NCBI GenBank assembly: GCA_913030785.1
Contig: CAJWER010000125.1
Coordinates: 1-8,267, forward strand
DNA: 8,267 bases
Source of the DNA: an uncultured Chloroflexota bacterium
GTDB lineage: Bacteria; Chloroflexota; Dehalococcoidia; Lucifugimonadales; CAJWER01
Direction: 5' to 3'
Under the pieces are notes generated by a model that was not told where the DNA came from, did not search any database, and saw only the letters and a program-made list of their open reading frames with translations. Positions 5,396-8,267 of this stretch are shown in pieces (the stretch's first letter is position 1; the number at the start of each line of letters is the position of its first letter). The position numbers were made by a program, and so were the translations under genes.

Positions 5396-6811
5396 TCAGG
5401 CGAGTTGGAACTCGCGGGTGGCGGCGATGAGGCTGAGCAACTCGCCGACGCGCTGCTCGGGCTCGTCGCCTCGCTCGTGGGACGTCAGGTCGACATCGCC
5501 CCGGTTGGAGACGTGCTCTGTCAGGGCCGAGCGTGTGGTGTCCGAGACCACGACTGGGCCTATCAGGTCGAGGCAGCGGTCCACTACCTCTGAGGGCGAA
5601 AGCCGCCCGCCGTTGTCATTAGCCAGCCGGTTGATAATGGAGCGAATGCCCGGCTTATCGACGTCGCCCAGCTCGGACGCGACGAAGTTGACGCGCTCGA
5701 CCAGTGCGCCGCTGTCGATCCACTCCTCGCCCTCGTGCCAGCCCTCGACGGTGGGGGGATTCAGGAGCCCCTGGCCCATGTAGAAGGCCTGCTGCACGAC
5801 AGCGCCAATACCCAGGTTCGGGGTCTGATAGCTGCCGGCCATCCTGACAGCGCCGGTGATCAGCTCGATTGGGCCCTTGACACGCGCGAACCTGGCTGTG
5901 TCGGATTTGAAGTAGTCGGAGTTGAGCAGGGTCCTTAGCACAGCCCGGATCTCATAATCCGATTCGAAGTACGCCCGAGTCATCTCGTCGATGACCTTGC
6001 TGCCCTCATCGTCCACGTCGTCGGCGGCGAAGAACTGGAACAGCCGGGTGCATACGAAGCGCGGCGTTGCCTCGTGTTTGCAGAGGATCCGGACGATGTC
6101 CTCGCCATTAAGGTTGCCCGTTTCGCCGAGGAAGGTCTTCTCGCCGTTGTCGTGGTCCTCCGGACGGTAGCCGAAGTGCCAGGCGATGCGGCCGTAGGGC
6201 CAGATGGAGTCCTTGTTGGCGCGCATGGCCATGTACTCGGCATTGCCCATGGTCCAGCCGGTGAAGGCGCGGGCGGCGGCCTTAACGTCGTCCTCGCTGT
6301 AGTTGCCGATGCCCATGGAGAACAGCTCCAGGAGTTCGCGGCCGTAGTTCTCGTTTACTGCGCCGTTGTGGTTGTCGTTATTGTCGAGCCAGAAGAGCAT
6401 CGCCGGGTCTTTCGAAAGCTCGATCAGCAACTCATCGAACGCACCGAGGCCGTTTTTCCTGAACATCTCGATCTGGTTGAGGTGCGATCTGGCCTGGTTG
6501 AGTTTTGCATAGCCGGTGGCGAAGAGGCCGTGCCAGAAGAGGACGATTTTTTCCTCAAGTGGGTTGTGGGTCGTGATCATGCGGTACATCCAGTAGGCGG
6601 CGGCGCTGTCCGGCAGCCGCAGCTCGGACTGGTCGACGTGGTAGCGGGCGATCAGATCGTCGGGAAGATTACCCGGGTCGCCGGGGTTCAGCAGCTCTTC
6701 GACTGTGGCCTCGTAGCCCTTCTCCTGATACGCCTCCAGCTCATCTCGTGTTGCGCTGAAGCCGGCTCGTCGCAGCAGGTGGGCCATCAACGCGATGTCC
6801 TGGTCACTCAT
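5396..6811 (-). CDS. DUF1800 domain-containing protein
   Basis: A 471-aa member of DUF1800, a family of unknown biochemical function. Family marks include the N-terminal HLLRRAGFSAT (11-21), EKIVLFWHGLFATG (87-100), NENYGRELLELFSMG with Y-S-E-D-D-V (153-176), AARAFTGWT (179-187), and the late motif GQGLLNPPTVEGW (346-358). The C-terminus ATREFQLA resembles the usual family ending. Length is within the normal range. Many relatives have an export signal, but none is visible here. AAGGAG lies 5 bases before the ATG. The gene begins 26 nt after the DUF1501 stop, the usual partner, and is followed after 26 nt by the NHL gene. A structural or enzymatic partnership of the two DUF proteins is inferred from their conserved adjacency in many bacteria. 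Confidence 0.92.
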   Translation of the reverse strand: MSDQDIALMAHLLRRAGFSATRDELEAYQEKGYEATVEELLNPGDPGNLPDDLIARYHVDQSELRLPDSAAAYWMYRMITTHNPLEEKIVLFWHGLFATGYAKLNQARSHLNQIEMFRKNGLGAFDELLIELSKDPAMLFWLDNNDNHNGAVNENYGRELLELFSMGIGNYSEDDVKAAARAFTGWTMGNAEYMAMRANKDSIWPYGRIAWHFGYRPEDHDNGEKTFLGETGNLNGEDIVRILCKHEATPRFVCTRLFQFFAADDVDDEGSKVIDEMTRAYFESDYEIRAVLRTLLNSDYFKSDTARFARVKGPIELITGAVRMAGSYQTPNLGIGAVVQQAFYMGQGLLNPPTVEGWHEGEEWIDSGALVERVNFVASELGDVDKPGIRSIINRLANDNGGRLSPSEVVDRCLDLIGPVVVSDTTRSALTEHVSNRGDVDLTSHERGDEPEQRVGELLSLIAATREFQLA

Positions 6812-6837
6812 GAGGGCTCCTTAGGTGAGGCGCGCGG

Positions 6838-7980
6838 TCAGTTCTTGAACAGGTCGAAGGACTCGAACTGGCCGTTCACGATGGGTGCGGCCTCGAGGCC
6901 GAGCCAATCTTCGAGCAGCGATGTGTATGTGATGCGGAAGTCGTTGTTGGCGTGCAGGTCGCCTTCGAGCTGGTCCTCATCCTTGAGCGAGGGGTACTCG
7001 CCGTACAGCCCTCCCTTGACCTTGTTCCCGATTACGAAGGCCATGCCGCCAGATCCGTGGTCGGTGCCCGAACCGTTGTCCTTGATTCGCCGTCCGAACT
7101 CGGTGAAGACGAGCATGGCGGTGTCGTCGCCCTGGTTGTGCTCGTCCATGTCGTCGATGAAATCGCCGATGGCCGGCGCGACCTCGCCCCAGAGTTTTTC
7201 GTGGGTGGCGAGTTCGCCGGAGTGGGTGTCGTAGCCACCGTGGGAGGTGTAGAAGATGCGCGTCCCCAGATCGGCAAACATGACCTGTGCCGCGCTCTTG
7301 AGGTCGTTGGCAATAGGGTTGGACGCGTATTCGATGGTGGACGAGTACTTCTCTGGGCCGGTGCGTAGGATGTCGGCGCCCTTCAGGGCGTCCTCGCCGG
7401 TCTGACCGAGGAAGTCGAGTACGGCGTCGTTGCCTCGTTCGCCGCCATACATCTTCGAGAAGGTCTCGAGGGCGAACTTCCTGAGGAACTCGTCCTTGAT
7501 GTCGGGGAACAGGCCGTAGGTCTCCAGGTTGCCGACGGAGGCGACGGGGACACCCCGCACGCCGAGGGCCCGCGGCAGGCCCCGACCGAAGTTGACGCCG
7601 GTCAGGACGTTCTCGCTTTTCGGATCCATGTCACGAATTGCGCGACCGAGCCAGCCCTCGTTGCCGATGTCATCGGGCAACGCCGTGTGCCAGATGTCCA
7701 TGGAGCGGAAGTGGGACCGGTTGGGGTTGGGGTAGCCGATGCCCTGAATGATGGCGAGCTTGCCCTCGTCCCAGAGGCGCTTGAAGGCCTCCATGCCTGG
7801 ACGAAGCCCGATGTTGTCGTCGATCTGGATGACGTTGTCCTGGGGTATGCTGACGGTCGGGCGATTGTCGTAGTAGTGGCCGTCGGCGTAGGGAACGACC
7901 GTGTTGAGGGCATCGTTGCCACCTGAGAGCTGAACTACTACGAGCTTGCGGTGCCCGTTGCTGCCGTTACTCGAAGCCAC
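6838..7980 (-). CDS. DUF1501 domain-containing protein (alkaline phosphatase/sulfatase-like fold)
   Basis: A 380-aa DUF1501 protein. The family is related to the alkaline phosphatase/sulfatase superfamily, but its substrate is unknown. Visible motifs are QLSGGNDALNTVVP (17-30, with Asp23 as a likely metal ligand), NRSHF near 87-91 and W97, HGGYDTHSG (247-255), FTEFGRR (292-298) and TDHGSGG (306-312). The last three carry the Asp/His residues expected for a metal site. The GTG at 7980 was chosen over an ATG at 8004 because AAGGAGGT sits just before it, while the ATG has no such site. Members are often Tat-exported, but this one begins with a short polar leader (ASSNGSNGHRK) and no hydrophobic segment. 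It is the first gene of the three-gene operon, with a promoter at 8049-8077. Confidence 0.92.
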   Translation of the reverse strand: MASSNGSNGHRKLVVVQLSGGNDALNTVVPYADGHYYDNRPTVSIPQDNVIQIDDNIGLRPGMEAFKRLWDEGKLAIIQGIGYPNPNRSHFRSMDIWHTALPDDIGNEGWLGRAIRDMDPKSENVLTGVNFGRGLPRALGVRGVPVASVGNLETYGLFPDIKDEFLRKFALETFSKMYGGERGNDAVLDFLGQTGEDALKGADILRTGPEKYSSTIEYASNPIANDLKSAAQVMFADLGTRIFYTSHGGYDTHSGELATHEKLWGEVAPAIGDFIDDMDEHNQGDDTAMLVFTEFGRRIKDNGSGTDHGSGGMAFVIGNKVKGGLYGEYPSLKDEDQLEGDLHANNDFRITYTSLLEDWLGLEAAPIVNGQFESFDLFKN

Positions 7981-7984
7981 TGTG

Positions 7985-7992
7985 ACCTCCTT
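7985..7992 (-). promoter_or_regulatory. Ribosome binding site deciding the DUF1501 start
   Basis: The minus strand reads AAGGAGGT, a full match to the anti-Shine-Dalgarno, four bases before the GTG at 7980. Starting at the ATG at 8004 would place this site inside the coding region and add eight residues. Confidence 0.8.
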
Positions 7993-8048
7993 GGCAATCC
8001 CCATCGGGGGCTGAGGGTTGTGTTGAAGAGAATAGGGATTAGCAAGTA

Positions 8049-8077
8049 AATTTACAGGAGCGCGTCATCGGCGTCAA
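8049..8077 (-). promoter_or_regulatory. Sigma70-like promoter for the DUF1501-DUF1800-NHL operon
   Basis: On the minus strand, TTGACG (8072-8077, 5 of 6 consensus bases) is followed by a 17-base spacer and TAAATT (8049-8054, 4 of 6). The start would fall near 8042, leaving a leader of about 60 nt before the GTG. The position, orientation and ideal spacing support it. Confidence 0.6.
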
Positions 8078-8089
8078 GGTAAGCGGAGG

Positions 8090-8152
8090 ACCTATGGGCC
8101 AAAGGCCCGGCAGCGGCTGTACCATCGGTGTGGCGGGGGATGGCTCATAGGT
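8090..8152. repeat. 11-bp inverted repeat with nested hairpin
   Basis: ACCTATGGGCC (8090-8100) pairs with GGCTCATAGGT (8142-8152) over 11 bp with one G-T wobble. Two smaller stems lie within: GGGCC-AAA-GGCCC (8096-8108), which competes for part of the left arm, and CCATC/GATGG (8122-8126, 8139-8143). The repeat lies between two divergent promoters. It may be a regulatory site, a small structured RNA or an element relic. Confidence 0.5.
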
Positions 8153-8173
8153 ATCAAAGATGGCCGATTTGCC

Positions 8174-8203
8174 TTGACACTCCTGCCTTGGCGGGCATAC
8201 CAT
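8174..8203 (+). promoter_or_regulatory. Promoter of tRNA-Phe
   Basis: A perfect -35 TTGACA (8174-8179) is followed by an 18-base spacer and TACCAT (8198-8203, 4 of 6 consensus bases). Transcription would begin a few bases before the tRNA at 8213. The strong -35 suits a stable RNA gene. Confidence 0.6.
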
Positions 8204-8212
8204 AGTGCATGC

Positions 8213-8267
<55 letters not shown>

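Noticed and set aside
6074..7234. A 386-codon plus-strand open frame across the DUF1800/DUF1501 junction
   Set aside because: It is antisense to two clear genes, has no recognisable domain, and is the kind of frame GC-rich codon bias leaves open.

Overview
This 8.3 kb window is GC-rich bacterial DNA, apart from its AT-rich first 60 bases. It most resembles an uncultured Chloroflexota genome (Dehalococcoidia or SAR202 type). That placement is an inference from gene content: a System I cytochrome c maturation cluster with a CcmI-like stub and a carboxypeptidase-regulatory-like protein, an adjacent DUF1501/DUF1800 pair, and an intergenic element of the ATTCTGAGCG...AGAATCT type. No marker gene other than a partial tRNA is present.

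Layout. (1) 1-1865, plus strand: the tail of a cytochrome c maturation operon, with the C-terminal end of CcmF, a short membrane-anchored CcmI-like protein, and a secreted, C-terminally anchored protein with a carboxypeptidase-regulatory-like domain whose ATG overlaps the preceding stop. The CcmF frame is broken near base 20. (2) 1944-2507, minus strand: a GNAT acetyltransferase of RimJ/RimL type, convergent with the ccm genes. (3) 2670-4108, plus strand: a RidA-like protein lacking the usual catalytic Arg, then a DapA-superfamily aldolase/lyase that keeps the Schiff-base Lys but has altered substrate-binding motifs. They may act together on an enamine/imine or keto-acid intermediate. (4) 4109-4337: a convergent intergenic stretch with a terminator-like hairpin and a roughly 122-bp MITE-like element with degenerate inverted ends. 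(5) 4338-7980, minus strand: a three-gene operon in the transcription order DUF1501, DUF1800, NHL beta-propeller. Both junctions are exactly 26 nt, each gene has a good Shine-Dalgarno, and one sigma70-like promoter lies at 8049-8077. None of the three has a visible export signal. (6) 7981-8212: a divergent intergenic region with promoters facing both ways and an 11-bp inverted repeat between them. (7) 8213-8267: a tRNA-Phe(GAA), cut by the window end.

The best candidate for an undescribed system is the leaderless DUF1501-DUF1800-NHL operon. DUF1501/DUF1800 pairs are known, but their joint function is not. The RidA-like/DapA-like pair with altered active sites is the second candidate.
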